A DNA stretch of 64,000 nucleotides, from the NCBI GenBank assembly GCA_012931725.1, contig CM022946.1, positions 119,931,206-119,995,205 on the forward strand, written 5' to 3'. How positions within the stretch are numbered: position 1 is the stretch's first letter; each line of letters starts with the position of its first letter. The position numbers and the translations under genes are program-made. Source of the DNA: Litsea cubeba. Lineage: Eukaryota > Streptophyta > Magnoliopsida > Laurales > Lauraceae. The notes beneath the pieces are model-generated. The model made no database searches. It saw nothing but the letters and a program-made list of their open reading frames with translations, and was not told where the DNA came from. Positions 21,919 through 33,727 of the stretch are shown here, one piece after another.

Positions 21919-22700
21919 TTATGACCCAATTGATTCAACTTTGGGAACATGAACTGGGAAGTTGTCGATCTCATCCATCCATGGGTTCCTCTCCTTGGCA
22001 TGATGGATGGACCTCAGCGCGCGCCAAACTGCGCTATTGCACTTGAACCCAGACCCAAATGCAATCTGCCATAACCGATCTCCCTTTGCGATCCTCCCCT
22101 TGGCCTCAGTGTATGCCAATTCATACCACAAAGAACTACTGGAAGTGTTCCCAAACCTATAAAGTGTCATCCTTGAAGGCTCCATGTGCCACTCACTCAA
22201 TTCCAAGTTCTTCTCCAGTTCATCCAGGACTGCCCGCCCGCCAGCATGGATGCAAAAGTGCTCGAATGCGAGCTTGAAGTCCGGTATATAAGGCTTCTTC
22301 ATCTTAAGAACCTTTCTTGCAACCAATGTCATGAAAAATAGGAGTTGCTCAGATATGGGAAGGACTAGAGGACCCAATGTAGTTATGTTGTTCTTTAGAG
22401 CTTCTCCGGCGACCGCCATGAGGTCTTTCGATAGGGCGACTCCCACCTGCCCGGTGTCGTCCTCTTCTTGGAAGATGCATTTGAATGCACGGTCATCTGG
22501 TCCTTTGTGGGTGCGGACAGTGTGGACGAGCTGATACTTGGATCGTCCGTAATCTGATCGTCGATTGGAGAGGAGGATGGCGGCGCCCCCCATGCGAAAG
22601 AGGCAATTGGAGACGAGCATGGACCTGTTGTTGCCAAAGTACCAGTTGAGGGTAATGTTCTCCATGCTCACCACCAAGGCATAGGAGTTAGGCAGCACCT
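21919..22700 (-). CDS. 3-ketoacyl-CoA synthase, C-terminal exon (partial)
   Basis: About 260 residues match the second half of plant KCS (FAE1-type condensing enzymes), which in the ER membrane join malonyl-CoA to long acyl-CoA as the first step of very-long-chain fatty acid elongation for waxes, suberin and sphingolipids. Recognisable blocks are SNCLFRMGGAAILLSN, KYQLVHTVRTHKG, the catalytic His in FEHFCIHAGGRAV, the catalytic Asn in YRFGNTSSSSLWYELAY, and IAFGSGFKCNSAVWRAL. It ends at TAA 21921-21919. Its start follows minus-strand ATGCCAACAG, a good splice acceptor, and its first codon is GTG (Val of QVLPNSYALV in the family), not a true start. The catalytic Cys lies in the missing upstream exon, which I cannot find in the window. 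The exon is intact, so this is either the end of a real gene whose intron has been filled by transposons, or a relic. Confidence 0.85.
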
Positions 22701-24209
22701 GTTGGCATGTGTTTACATATATGCAAGGAAAGTTTGGTTCTTGTAATTGAGGAATTGCATGGATGCAACTAATAATAATGAGAACAAGGATTTTAATATG
22801 TTTTGATTGTTGTGACCTAGAAGTGTGAGTTTGGGCGGCAATGGATCAGATCAGGGTGAAAAATATAGCCTTAACCTAAGCCCGACACCACACATCTCAC
22901 CTGGTTGCGTGGAAATTGATCCCTAGACATATGACCTTTTCCATGTGTATGGGCTCTTCTTTTCACTTGTGTGGACCTTCTCTTCTCGCATGTGTGAGCT
23001 CTCTTGGTCCCAACCTAATGTTTGAATTGGAGGTCATTATTCAATTAGTTGGTTGAGGTCATTATTCAAGTAGTCTGAATTTGAATTTGAACATTTATTA
23101 ATTGGGTCAAAATAACAACTGAACCTATACTGTAGAAAATGGTCAGCACAAACCATAATTTAGCAAGACAAGAGAGACTTGCAGGTCCAGACATGGAATT
23201 GCCCTACTAGAACTCCTAGCTTCCCCTTCACAACTTGAGAATTCTCTAAGTGCCCTATGCAGTCAGCTTTTTATTGAAAAGAGCATAGAGACTGGAAACA
23301 CTTTTTGGCAAAGAAAAAAGTTTATCATAATAAGAAAAAGCAGAAAAATGAACTAAAAATCTCACAATTTTAAAGAAAAGGGTTACAACGGAGAGAGTAT
23401 CAGAATGAGTTTTCCACATAACAGAAAAAAGGAATTGTCCATGGAACCAGTTTTCCATAGTGCTACACAAATGTGTCGAAGCCCAATCCTATAAATCCAT
23501 TGTGAGGCCCAGGTTTAAATCTCAAACCACTCAACATCACCATCCCACTTCATTGTACCATTGAGGCAAATTTCACTCCAATCAAAAGTACATATAAATG
23601 ACATCTAGGATACAGGATTATGAAAAAATATCTTAAAAAAGCAAAAACTGTCAATTCACATAATTAATCTCAATCTTGACATAACTTTGATTAAAGTGAA
23701 ATTTATCTTTGCATTATTTCAAGGTAGGATAATGATTTTGAGTTCGTTTGGATTTGACTTCATATCCCAACAATAATTTTGCAAAGTCGATAAGTTAGAC
23801 TATATTTGTAAATGTGTCATTCTAAAAAAACCTCTACCATGGAACCAAGACAGGAGATAAATCAATAGGTTACTTTTCAGAAGTCCAATTTTTCTTAATT
23901 GATAGCCGCATTTATAAATCTATCTTTCATTTATAAATCTATATTTCATCATTTGGTTGGGTCAAACCCCATTACTTCAAAGGCCTATTTAGTTGCAAGT
24001 ATTTGAAAAATTCATATTTTGAGCATAAAACTTTTATTTTAAATCTATATTAATTCCATATTCAGCATAAAACTTAAGATGTACCGATTTCACCTTAAGC
24101 TTTTGACAACTTTTGACTTTTCCATCTTTTTTTTTTTTTTTTTGGGGTTGGGATTAGCCCCTATCAATACTTATATTTGTATGAATGCATATGTCTATTG
24201 TATTACTGT
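22701..24209. other. Non-coding, probable KCS intron or flank
   Basis: No coding similarity on either strand. AT-rich, with a T-run at about 24125-24143. If the KCS gene is intact this is intron sequence, and element B lies inside the intron. If not, it is flank of a gene fragment. Confidence 0.45.
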
Positions 24210-25101
24210 TGTGTGGGGAGATTTCCGGAACACAGGATTAAGCTAATCACAGCCATCAGATGGGACTAAGCACTCTCACGTGCCATCCGCGTGCCATCCA
24301 CGTGGCACCAAACTAACCTCGGCTAGCCGGGCGGAGGCCTTGGCCGAAGTCAAGCAGCTCCAGGCCGCTAGCGCCGAGCTCGACTACCCCATGTGCCCAT
24401 CTCGGCTGAGAGCTCCACCCCGGCTGAAGGAGCCCGGACGAAAGCCGAGGCACGAAAGAACTTCCGCTCGCACCCCTCATCCCCCACGTCATCAGGCACG
24501 TGGAGGAATAGGGGGGGCGAGCCAGTGAGACAGGTGCGACATCCAGCCGTCCACAATCTTCGCCAGATCACTGACATGGCGGCATCCAGCGGCTGAAGCC
24601 GCATCAGGGCAAGGCCCGGAGGGCGGATCCGATGGTACCCCCAACCGTCAAAGGGCGCCCAACACGATCTGTCCCAACGTGACGCGCATTTAATGCAACG
24701 TGGGCTGATCCGACTGGCATTAAATGCAGAGTGGGCTGGATTGGAACCGCATTAATTGCAACGTGGGCTGATCATGACTTCCAGTCGAATCATAGACCCA
24801 TGCCAAGATATCATCCAAGATATCTTCCCTAATCATCTATAAATAGAGCTGCATTTCACATGCAAGGTACGCACAATACAAACCCACAGAGCTGTTACTC
24901 TGCCTCTCTTCTTCCTCTCCTTCCATTGTTCCAGTTCATTCACTGACTTTAGCATCGGAGAGCCTTGCTCCGCCCAGGCCAGGGTCCTCTGACCGTTTGT
25001 CTTCTCTTTCAGGCTTTCGGATGGTACCCAGTCATCACCATTGTTGGATAAGTCCTCTAAGGCTCCCCAGTTATTGTGGGTCATTATTTTCTACACCTAC
25101 A
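24210..25101 (+). repeat. 5' LTR of element B
   Basis: It runs from TGTGTGGGGAGATTTCC to CACCTACA, 892 bp. TATAAATAG at 24838-24846 is the likely promoter box. A GC-rich island with CCTCGGCT-type motifs occupies about 24315-24430. Confidence 0.9.
24838..24846 (+). promoter_or_regulatory. TATA box of the element B 5' LTR
   Basis: TATAAATAG is conserved in the 3' LTR at about 36440-36448 and in altered form (TATAAG) in element A. Confidence 0.6.
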
Positions 25102-25103
25102 AT

Positions 25104-25120
25104 TGGCGCCGTCTGTGGGA
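25104..25120 (+). other. Primer-binding site of element B
   Basis: TGGCGCCGTCTGTGGGA begins two bases after the LTR end. This sequence type is usual for Tat and related plant Ty3/gypsy elements. I do not assign the tRNA. Confidence 0.85.
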
Positions 25121-25171
25121 AAGTAATATCCCAACCTTCCCAACCTTCTCAACCTCGATCTCTCAGAAGCC

Positions 25172-27140
25172 ATGCCTCCGAAAGCAAGGAAAGGCGGAGA
25201 ATCCTCAAGAGCAGCGCTCGAGCTGCCACCACCGTCGACGGACGTCCCTCCTCAAGGGCGTTCCCGAACGGTGCATGGCGCATCTGCAGGCGAGGGCCGT
25301 TTAGGCTCGCAGCTCTTCGTCGAGGTCCCCCTCCAATAAGGACTCGAGACCTCGTTTTCAGCAGACGAAGTTACGCCACCGCCCGACGCGACGAGCGTCG
25401 GCATGAGCGTCCTCGCAAAGATAAGGCCGTTTGCCGTGGAAGGAGGCGCGTCGAGTTCAACCTCCTGCCGCTGGAGGAGTCGTCACAGCTCAAAAATGCC
25501 CTCCTCCAGGAGCAGGAGCGGCTGATTCCCGAGCTCCAGCACAGCTTGAGAGCAGCGCAGACTGCCTCGTTGAGGTAAGTCTCTGATCCTCAAGGAAAGA
25601 GAAGGACGCCCCCAGCAGGGCAGCCCAGCCTCCTCGCGAAGATCTCAGAAACCATCTGGACCACAAGCGGAGCCAGATCCACGACGAAGGCTCTAGTAAC
25701 AGCCGGAGTCATCGTAGCCGCGATGGCCGAGCCCATAGCCATCACAGCCCGAACCACTCCAAGCGAAAGTCAAGAGCCCAGACTCCGGAAAAGGACGACG
25801 AGCAAGAGCGATTTGACAAGCGCGTCAGGTTGGCTCTTCAGCGCAACCTGGACGTGCGGGACCAGAAGCAGATCTGTGGCCACACTGATCTAGGGGCCTC
25901 GCCCTTCACGAGGGACATCGAGCGGACCCCCTTACCCAAAAGGTTCTCCGTCCCGCGGTTCGTCCCCTACGACGGACTATCCGATCCATCCGCTCACCTC
26001 CGTCATTTTTCCCAGAAGATGTCCATCTGGGGAAACGAGGGTCACCTTAACTGCAAGATCTTCTCCTCCAGTTTGGGTGACCTCCCCCTGAAGTGGTTTT
26101 GCGCCCTCCCAGAGGAGTCGATTTCGAGCTGGAAGGAGCTCCAGCTCTCCTTTCTGAAAAAGTTCCAAGCTTACAGCGCTGTCCCCAAGAAAGAAGGGGA
26201 CCTCCTCGCCCTGAGAATGAAGTAGGGTGAGACCCTCGCCAAGTTCGCCCGACGATTCTGGGCGGTTTACAGCCAGATCGAGGGCACTAGGGAAGAGATA
26301 GCGATCTACGCCTTCCAACATGCCCTGATCCCCGGCCACGACCTCCGGAAGGATTTGGTCGGAGACCCCCCAGAGTCCATGCCAGAGCTGATGTCCCGGA
26401 TAAAGCGCTTTGTCGCCCGGGAGGAAGATGAAATCCAGGCTCGGGAAGAGGACGGAAGACCGGAGCCCGAGCAGAAGAGCAACCAGCCTCGGCAGAGAAG
26501 CGGGGGGCCTTTTCAGAAGCAAGAGCCCAAGCAGGCCTGGTCCGCCAGTTCGGCGAAGCCTACGTCGTCCCGATCTGGGGGCATCTGGAGGCCCAAACCC
26601 CCCACCAGCGCCGGCCAGAGCATCAACGTCGTCTTCAAGGAGCCGACGTACCGTATCCTGGGGAAGATAAGGACTAAGCCGTTCTTCCAGTGGCCTCCGC
26701 CCTTGAAGAATGAGCCCACCACCGGCAGCCGAAGCAAGCTCTATTGCTCCTATCACAGGGGTAAGGGGCACAAGACCGAGGATTGCAATTCTCTGAAGTG
26801 GTACCTGGAGAAGCTAGCCAGCGAGGGCCACATTCCAGAGTTCGTCAAGGCAGATGATGCCGGCGGTAGCGAGGGCCGAGCTCACCAGAGCGCGGCTCGG
26901 GAGCCAGACAGTGAGGATTCTGAGAAGGTCATTAACGTGATCCATCTGGCGTCCTCAGTCCCTTCTCCCTCATCTCGTGGAGGCTCGCAGGCCCGTGCCG
27001 AGGCCAGGCGAGCGTCGCATGGGAAGGAGGTCATGAAAGCCGAGCTCGCACCGGCATCCAAGAGAGCTCGCCGAGACCGGCCCGCGATCTCGCTCTCAGA
27101 TAAGGATCTAGAGGGAATCCAGCTCCCTCACAACGACCCC
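25172..27140 (+). pseudogene. gag of element B, broken
   Basis: It starts at ATG 25172 (MPPKARKGGESSRAAL), the first ATG after the primer site. This frame stops at TAA 25337 and similarity continues in other frames. The gag core is at 25830-26350, reading RFSVPRFVPYDGLSDPSAHL, DLPLKWFCALP and SWKELQLSFLKKFQ, with TAG at 26223-26225 where Gln is expected, then FARRFWAVYSQIEG. The stretch near 26740-26800 reads YCSYHRGKGHKTEDC, a C-H-H-C RNA-binding finger typical of Tat gag. Gag would package the element RNA. At least one frameshift and one nonsense change make it inactive. Confidence 0.85.
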
Positions 27141-27480
27141 CTGCTCCTCACAATGAAGCTAAGGGACTTCACCGTGAAGAGGATCCTCGTCGACTCCGGC
27201 AGCTCTTCCGAGGTCCTCTACTACGACTGCTTCAAGAAGATGAACCTCTCGGAAGCAGACCTCACGGAGGTCCGCGCACCCTACTAGGGTTGTCCGCCAC
27301 GCCAGTCTACCCCAAGGGTAGGATCACCCTGGAGACCCGGGTCGGCGGAGCCTCCGTGTTGGCCGACTTCCTGGTCGTGGACGCCCCTTCTCCCTACAAC
27401 GTCATCTTGGGCAGAACATGGCTCCACAAGTTGGAAGCAGCCCTTCTTCCTCCACCAGAAACTGAAGTTCGTCTCGAGAA
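27141..27480 (+). pseudogene. Aspartic protease of element B, frameshifted
   Basis: VKRILVDSGSSSEVLYYDCF (near 27174-27230) carries the D-S-G catalytic triad of a retroviral-type protease, which cleaves the polyprotein. The frame breaks at about 27283-27290 and the second half follows in another frame (VLADFLVVDAPSPYNVILGR), the usual flap and ILGR region. Confidence 0.8.
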
Positions 27481-28480
27481 CAAGGAGGGCAAGATGGAAG
27501 TGGTCACAGTGGAGGGAGACCAGCAGCAGGCTAGGCAGTGCATGCTGGCCGCGGTCCCAACAGTGAAGGAGTCAGAGTGCATCAACCTCGCCGAATTCGA
27601 GAAAGGCCTAGACGAAATCGGCCGAGATCTTGAGAAGAAAAGCATCGAGGACCTGGCCGAGGTCAGGCTAAACTCGGCAGACCCAGATAGATTCTTCCTG
27701 ATCGGCACCCAGCTGCCCGACGAAGAAAGAGCCGAGCTCTCAAGGTTCCTAATGCAGAACGTCGACGTCTTTGCTTGGAGCCCAAGCGAAATGCCCGGGA
27801 TTGACCCAGAGGTCATGTGCCACAAGTTAAACGTGGACCCCAACCACAAACCAGTAGTACAGAGGGCCCGGAGGACAGGGCTGCAGCAAACAGACGCGGT
27901 CGCCGAAGAGGTCGACAACCTGCTGAAGGCAGGAGCCATCCGGGAAGTCCAGTACCTGGTCTGGCTGGCGAACACGGTGGTGGTCAAAAAGAAAACTGGA
28001 AAATGGAGGGTGTGCGTGGATTTCACGGACTTGAACAGGGCTTACCCTAAAGACAGTTTCCCCCTTCCCAAGATTGACCAACTGATCGACGCCACCGCTG
28101 GTCACGACCGAATGAGCTTCCTCGACGCCTACAGAGGCTACCACCAGATTCCACTATTCGAGCCTGACGAGGAGAAAACGTCATTCATAACCCCCCGCGG
28201 CACTTACTGCTACAAGGTGATGCCCTTCGGGCTAAAGAACGCGGGGGCGACCTATCAGCGCCTCGTGACAAAGATGTTTCAGGCTCAGCTCGGCCGAACG
28301 GTAGAGGTGTATATCGACGACATGGTCGTCAAATCAGTGCACTCCAGCGACCACCTGGCGGATCTTGGCCAAGTCTTCGACATCCTTCGTGCATACAAGC
28401 TCAAGCTAAACGCTTTCAAGTGCGCCTTCGGCGTAGCCTCTGGCAAATTCCTCAGCAGCTTGGTGACGCGGAGGGGATAG
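27481..28480 (+). pseudogene. Reverse transcriptase of element B
   Basis: One open stretch (27290-28480) covers the protease end and RT. Seen are the N-terminal block with RARRTGLQQTDAVAEEVDNL, KWRVCVDFTDLNRAYPKD, MSFLDAYRGYHQI, MPFGLKNAGATYQRL and the catalytic VYIDDMVVKS (near 28307-28336). TAG at 28478 results from a one-base loss, since the family continuation GIEANPYQITAIQ follows in the next frame. The enzyme copies element RNA into DNA. Confidence 0.9.
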
Positions 28481-29037
28481 AGGCTAATCCGTACCAGATC
28501 ACCGCAATCCAGGGCATTCAGAGCCCCTTTACCATGAAAGAAGTCCAGAAGCTTACGGGAATGGCTGCAGCACTCAATCGCTTCATCAGCCGGTCATCAG
28601 ATAAGTGTAGGCCTTTCTTTCAGCTTTTAAAGAAAAATTTGAAATTCCAGTGGACCCCTGAGTGCGACCAGGCATTGGCCGCACTCAAAACTTACTTGAT
28701 GTCACCACCCTTACTCTCCACCCCAACTCTGGGGGAGATTTTGTATTTATATCTTGCGGTCTCAGATCACGCAGTGAGCTCCGTCCTCATCAGGGAGGAC
28801 GAGGGAATTCAAAAACCAATCTACTATACGAGCAAGACCCTGCTCGATGCCGAGACCAGGTACCTTTTGTTGGAGAAGCTTGCGTTGGCCCTCGTCAGTG
28901 CCTCCCGCAAGCTCTCCCATTATTTCCAATCCCACACCATTGTGGTGATCACGGAGCATCCACTCCGTTCAATATTCAAGAAGGCTGACTTTTCAGGGCG
29001 AATATCAAAGTGGGCAGTTGAACTGGGGCAGTTATGA
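28481..29037 (+). pseudogene. First RNase H region of element B
   Basis: It follows RT in a shifted frame: LTGMAAALNRFISRSSDKC, then the RNase H-like block with YLYLAVSDHAVSSVLI, KPIYYTSKTLLDAETRY and the ITEHPLRSIF end. An extra G near 29027 breaks the frame, and the sequence continues as SYDIQYRPRTAIKAQ in the next ORF. Confidence 0.85.
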
Positions 29038-30922
29038 TATACAGTACCGTCCCCGAACTGCGATCAAAGCCCAAATTCTGGCAGACTTCATCGTTGAGTT
29101 CGTCTCGCCCAATTCAGCTCCGACCCAGCCCGGCACGGCACTGGGGGGCACAGGGCACGAGCCAGAACTGACTGAGGTCGAACAGCCTCCCACCTCGGCA
29201 TGGAAGATCTTTGTCGACGGGTCATCCACCTCTAAGAGAGCTGGTGCCGGCATAGTCCTCCAATCGCCAGAGGGTCTGGTCATAGAGCAGGCTTTCACCC
29301 TGGACTTCAAAGCGACAAACAATGAGGCAGAGTATGAAGCGCTGATAGCAGGGTTAAACAGCGCCCAAATCCTCGGAGCCCAACACCTGGTGATCTTCAG
29401 CGATTCTCAACTGGTAACGAGCCAGCTCGCCGGAGACTACCAGGCCAGGGACGACAGGATGGCGGCCTACTTAGCCCTTGCGAAAAAACTGCTGTCTCAT
29501 TTCCAGAAAGCCGAGGTCAGGCAAATATCCCGAGATACCAACACGCACGCAGATGCGCTTGCGAACCTGGCCTCCGCCGTCGAAGCAGGGAAGAAAAGGA
29601 CCATCGAGGTTGGGTCAGTATCAAGGTCAAGTTTGGAACTCCATTCGTCTCGGCTTGTCCTCTGTGCTGATCTCGGCCCAAGCTGGATGGATCCGATCGT
29701 CGCCTACTTGAAGGATGACCAGCTCCCTAAGGACAAGACTGAAGCTCACCGGATCAGACTCAAGGCAGCTCGATTCTGGCTCTCTCCCAAAGGCAAACTC
29801 TACAGGAAATCCTTCACAGGTCCATACCTCCAATGCGTCCATCCGAGCAAAGTGGACGACTTCCTGTATGAGATCCACGAAGGAATCTGTGGCAGTCACA
29901 TAGGAGGCCGATCACTGGCTTACAGAGCAATAAGTCAGGGTTACTGGTGGCCCTACATGCAGAAGGACGCGCAGGTGTACGCCAGGAAGTGCGAGAAGTG
30001 CCAGAAGTTCTCCCACTCTCTCCACCAGCCAGCACAAGATCTGAGTCCCCTCACTAGCCCATGGCCCTTCGCTCAATGGGGCCTGGACATCGTGGGACCT
30101 CTTCACCGAGCTCCAGGAAACAAGAGATGGCTGATAGTCGCTACAGACTACTTCACAAAGTCGATAGAAGCTGAACCGTTGTCCTCAATCACGGACAGGG
30201 ACTCCAGGAACTTCATTTGGAAAAACATCCTAACGAGGTTCGGCATCCCCCGGACCCTGATTTCGGACAACGGGACTCAGTTCGACTCCAAGTCCTTCAA
30301 AGACTTCTGCTAAGAGCACGGTATCAGAAACCATTACTCCACTCCGGCATATCCACAGAGTAATGGCCAGGCAGAAATCTCTAACAAAGTGATCCTGGAC
30401 GGCCTGAAGAAGCGACTGGACAAGGCAAAGGGAAGATGGACAGAGGAGCTTCCGAGCGTGCTATGGGCATACAGAACAACTCCAAGGAGGTCCACCTCGG
30501 CAACACCTTTCTCTCTGGCCTACGGGATGGAGGTGGTCATTCCTTTAGAGATTGGTCTTCCCACCCTGAGGACAGAGCTGGTCGACCAAGGCTGAAATGA
30601 CACGAACCTGGCAATGGAGCTGGAGCTGGCAGACGAGCGACGAGAAGCAGCTGCCCTGCGACTGACCGACTATCAGCAGCGGTTAGCCAGGGCATACAAC
30701 CAAAATGTCAGGGAAAGAAGATTCTCTGTGGGAGAGCTGGTTCTAAAGAAGGCCCTGCCAGCTGACAAAGAACCAAACGAAGGGAAGCTGGCTCCGAACT
30801 GGCATGGCCCATTCAGGGTGGTCTCACTAGTAGGGAAATCAGCCTACAAGCTCGAAGACTTAGAAGGCAAGCCACTGCCGAGACCGTGGAATGCATCCCA
30901 CCTAAAGAAATTCTATTTCTAA
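29038..30922 (+). pseudogene. Second RNase H and integrase of element B
   Basis: KIFVDGSS (near 29205), TNNEAEYEALIAGL, VIFSDSQLV and THADALANLAS give the four acidic residues of the archaeal-type RNase H that marks the Tat group. The integrase finger HIGGRSLAYRAISQGYWWP plus ARKCEKCQ (near 29895-30005) gives HHCC. The DDE core is in LDIVGPL (near 30083), SDNGTQF (near 30266) and SNGQAEISNK. TAA at 30311-30313 and TGA at 30593-30595 interrupt the frame, which then runs to TAA 30920-30922 after HLKKFYF. Confidence 0.9.
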
Positions 30923-31004
30923 AGATGTAATGAATCCCGAATCAATGAAAGCAGCTTTTCACCCTGTCATCAATCTGTCGTCTCTCTTTCACTGACTCCG
31001 GCAA

Positions 31005-31440
31005 CTCCAAGGGTTCGTAGCCCTGGAAGGAGGCCTCGAGTTCGAACACTCGGCCGAATTCCTAAAATCAGGGATTTATCCCACTCTCCAAGGGTTCGTA
31101 GCCCTGGAAGGAGGCTTCGAGTTCGAACACTCGGCCGAATTCCTAAAGTCAGGGTTTTATCCCACTCTCCAAGGGTTCGTAGCCCTGGAAGGAGGCCTCG
31201 AGTTCGAACACTCGGCCGAATTCCTAAAATCAGGGACTTATCCCACTCTCCAAGGGTTCGTAGCCCTGGAAGGAGGCCTCGAGTTCGAACACTCGGCCGA
31301 ATTCCTAAAGTCAGGGTTTTATCCCACTCTCCAAGGGTTCGTAGCCCTGGAAGGAGGCCTCGAGTTCGAACACTCGGCCGAATTCCTAAAATCAGGGTTT
31401 TATCCCACTCTCCAAGGGTTCGTAGCCGAACTCATGCTCA
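31005..31440 (+). repeat. 81-bp tandem array of element B, five copies plus a part
   Basis: Units start CTCCAAGGGTTCGTAGCCC near 31005, 31086, 31167, 31248, 31329 and 31410 (partial). The first 58 or so bases align with the 58-bp unit of element A (GGGTnC, CCCTGGAA, TTCG, ACA, CGG, TTCCTAAA). The rest, around TCAGGGATTTATCCCACT, is extra. Confidence 0.9.
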
Positions 31441-31649
31441 CATAGCCGAGACCAGCAGTATTCTGGATCCACCTCGGCGCACAAGCAGTTCGTCTCGGCC
31501 AAAGCCAGCCATTTCGGCCAAAGACAGTTTTTAAGAAAGAACTGTGCAAGCACTGAAGCACGAAAAGGCAGCACAAAAACATTCCAAGACAGTGCAAGGA
31601 AAGTAAAAGAGAAGACAAAAAGCATTGCACACAATTCAAGTGATCGCAA

Positions 31650-32390
31650 AATTCTTCCTTTTTATTCATTGCAAACTGCTTCATTACAAGAGTTACAGAA
31701 CAGAAAAGAAAAATACAGAAAGGAGGATCGCAGTCCTCTGAAAACAGAAAATAAAGTGAAGGACTGGGAGACTCTGATCTTCACCGACTCTTCAGGCTGC
31801 AGGCTCGAAGACGCCGGTTCGTTGCCTGGAGGTTCTAAGGGATCCTGAATTTCACAGAGCTCTACAACACGCTATGGTTGGTCAGACCAAAGCATTCAGG
31901 ATCTCCTCCAGTTCGGAGGCCCTGGACCTCGCTGAGCTCTTCAACACCCTCTGGTCAGTGAGACCAAAATTTGAAGAGCCCCCAGGTCCAGCAGGCCTCA
32001 ACTCCACCCTTAGTCTTGCAATCCTGACACGGCGTAAGGGGCTCACAGGAAGCTCGATGCCACGCAAGACCCTGCAGGATCGCCAGACGCCAAGGACCCG
32101 ACCATCCCGCAGTTGCAGAGGATTCCCCTGCAACCTGACCAGGGACGGTCGGCCATGAACCCGCGTTCAGAGAGCGCGTGGTCCACGGGGAGTTCCTTCA
32201 GAGAGCGCGCAGGCCACGACGGGCTTCCCCCCTTGGAGAAAGCCGTCCACAGGCGCAGGGGTTCCCCCCGGATCAACTGCTTCTGAACACCCACTGGGCA
32301 TGACTCCTACGTCTATGTGATTTAAATTGTCCTAAGTTCTGTTCTTTTCTTCTCCCATGGCGAACCTATTGCCCCTACTTATAGGAAGAA
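31650..32390 (-). other. Possible small antisense transcription unit, element B
   Basis: Minus-strand TATAAGTA lies at about 32384-32376 and AATAAA at about 31662-31657, placed as in element A. A frame at 32294-32043 shares short residue blocks with the A counterpart. Direct duplications of a CTCTACAACACnCT / GGTCAGACCAAA theme lie inside. I do not recognise a product. Confidence 0.35.
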
Positions 32391-32787
32391 GAAGGGCTCA
32401 ATCTCCAAAGGAAGTTAAGGGGCGAAGCCTCCCACGTGTTACATGGGACGCACGCCTTCCTGCCTGTTGACCAGCGATTCCAATGGCGCCACGTGGAGGC
32501 GTCCGCCCGTTTCCCTCATCGGCCGTAACACCATGTTTACTGCTATTTATGATCTCCAGAATACGGAGAATCGGCACAGACAGCTATGCAAACCGTATGA
32601 CTCTCTCTACCTCGATGGTCATGCGTCGGAGTAAAGGCATTCAATGCTATTCAATGTCACATCCAAAAACAAAAGAGAGAAAACATCCAAGTAAAGAAGC
32701 CCGTTTTTCATTGATAGCAGAAAGTATTACAAGGCAGAAAGCAAAAATATTACAGATGAAAGACCACGCGAAGTGAAATGAGCAAGA
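32391..32787. other. Spacer between the small antisense unit and the aORF of B
   Basis: Non-coding. It is similar in part to 5773-6300 of element A. Short frames here are not shared by the two copies. Confidence 0.4.
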
Positions 32788-33651
32788 CTACTGTGGTTTC
32801 GGCGACTCCACCAGGTCGATCACCATATCTGCTGAACCAGTGGCTTCGGCCGAAATCGTGACCTTGCTTGGAGCATCGCTGGCAGAAGGGGCTTCAACCG
32901 GTACCTCAGCCGAAGCAGGGGCAGAGGAGCCCTCACCTTGGGGCACGGCCGAAGCGTCGCTGGCGACCGGGGCATCGCTCGGGGCCGGGGCAGCTGGAGC
33001 ATCGTCTGGAGCAGGAACGACTGCAGGAGCTTCGTCAGGAGTACTTCCATCCGCAGGAGCAGAGCTCGGCTCAGGAGCCGGGTCCGTGTACTTCGGCAGG
33101 TCCCGATAGACAGGGTGGTCTTCAGGAACCCCCGCACGTCTCAGTGCGGCCAGGCATCCTTCCTCGAACAGAATGGAGGTGATCTCCTCCACCTGCTTCT
33201 CATACAACTCCGTGGCATGGTCCACCCCCTTTTGGAAAGCGGATTGGGCCTCGGACAGAAGGGAGGCCTTCTCCTTTTCCATTTCGGCGTTCGCCATTTG
33301 CAGCTTCTCCCTTTCAGCGCGCCCGGCCAGCACCTCCCCGCGCAGCTTCGCCCCCTCGGCTGCCGATTTAGCCTTCGATCTGGCCAGTTCCGACTCCAGC
33401 TCGGCGGTCCTCTTGTTTCTCGCCCAGATCTCGCCCTTCAAATGATTAGCTCTCGACGTGAGCTCGGCGACATCAGTCAGAGCCGACGCCAGCCGAGCAG
33501 ACTCTTCAGCGCCGGCCTTCTTCAGCCCCTCCATTCCCTTCCGCTGCTCTTCCAGCTCCTTCTTTAGCTTATCCCTCTCGGACTCCAGCTGAGTGACCCG
33601 TGCGGCGTTCCTGTCACTCCATCCCACCACGGTCAGGAGCCTCTGCACGTT
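32788..33651 (-). pseudogene. Antisense ORF of element B, exon 3
   Basis: It begins after minus-strand CCATTTGCAG and ends at a stop near 32788 after DLVESPKPQ. The first half is a long coiled coil (ESERDKLKKELEEQRKGMEG, ELTSRANHLKGEIWARNKR). The second half has EKQVEEITSILFEEGCLAAL and then a low-complexity Pro/Ala/Ser/Asp tail. The architecture suggests a protein that forms oligomers. The exon itself is open. Confidence 0.65.
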
Positions 33652-33727
33652 CTGCAAATGGAGAAAGATGGGTCAAGCTGGGGCAGTCAAGCCAAGTTAC
33701 TTGAAGAAAAACGCTGAAAACACTTAC

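Noticed and set aside
26579..27290. Minus-strand frames opposite gag and protease of element B
   Set aside because: GC-rich coding DNA often leaves the opposite strand open. The plus-strand frames carry the recognised motifs.
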